In this document: piece by piece, positions 7,041-7,090 of the stretch | How positions within the stretch are numbered: position 1 is the stretch's first letter | How the letters are laid out: every line of letters starts with the position of its first letter | NCBI RefSeq assembly: GCF_000720635.1 | Contig: NZ_JOCF01000136.1 | Span: 1-7,090 of the forward strand | Direction: 5' to 3' | DNA length: 7,090 bases | DNA from: Streptomyces sp. NRRL WC-3742 | Lineage (GTDB): Bacteria > Actinomycetota > Actinomycetes > Streptomycetales > Streptomycetaceae | Program-made: the position numbers and the translations under genes | Notes under the pieces: generated by a model | Databases searched by the model: none | Seen by the model: the letters and a program-made list of their open reading frames with translations, nothing else | What the model was told of the DNA's origin: nothing

Positions 7041-7090
7041 AGGACAAGCCCTCGGCCTATTAGTACCGGTCAACTCCACCCCTCACGAGG
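7041..7090 (-). rRNA. rrl: 23S rRNA, 3' end (partial)
   Basis: The - strand reads GACCGGTACTAATAGGCCG, the universally conserved 3' end of bacterial 23S rRNA (E. coli has CCGGUACUAAUGAACCG), followed by AGGGCTTGTCCTC, which is the 3' strand of helix 1. The gene enters from beyond the right edge, so the rRNA operon is transcribed leftward. The exact mature 3' end is estimated to within a few bases by comparison with E. coli. Confidence 0.9.

Noticed and set aside
6859..7063. Small open frames over the 5S-23S region
   Set aside because: They lie on the terminator and rRNA sequence, which explain the region fully.

Overview
The window is about 70% GC, with codons that nearly always end in G or C and with GTG starts. 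Its citrate synthase, RecD2 helicase and rRNA sequences are of the kind found in Streptomycetaceae (Streptomyces or Kitasatospora). It is mostly ordinary chromosomal core, and I see no mobile element, CRISPR array, tRNA gene or defence or secretion cluster. The genus call rests on recognising sequences from memory, not on a search.

Layout, left to right. (1) 1-276, + strand: the C-terminal 91 residues of a copper-type P1B ATPase, ending at a strong hairpin. (2) 364-1083, - strand: a short-chain dehydrogenase/reductase, convergent with the ATPase; small direct repeats lie around its 3' end. (3) 1084-1561: a gene-poor stretch whose only coding-like signal is a possible small DUF397-like reading frame on the - strand. 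(4) 1627-2916, - strand: the complete primary citrate synthase (gltA; citA in S. coelicolor), with a GC-rich terminator behind it and a leader of about 150 nt with hairpins and a palindrome-overlapped promoter candidate in front. (5) 3143-5377, - strand: a complete RecD2-type helicase. (6) 5378-5526: a divergent intergenic region carrying repeated CGGTACG elements. (7) 5527-6318, + strand: a two-domain VOC (glyoxalase-fold) protein. (8) 6405-6857, + strand: a GNAT acetyltransferase that looks leaderless. (9) 6876-6912: a perfect-stem bidirectional terminator. (10) 6922-7090, - strand: the downstream end of an rRNA operon, with the 23S 3' end, the spacer and a 5S gene that is missing its 5' two-thirds.

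The genes do not form one pathway. recD2 and gltA lie in the same direction, 226 bp apart, and gltA seems to have its own promoter. The VOC and GNAT genes may or may not be co-transcribed. The rRNA operon converges on the GNAT gene, and the palindromic terminator appears to serve both.

I did not find a convincing new multi-gene system. The item most worth a second look is the internally deleted 5S rRNA gene, either a real lesion in one rrn copy or an assembly error. Next come the two palindromic regulatory candidates, upstream of gltA and between recD2 and the VOC gene.
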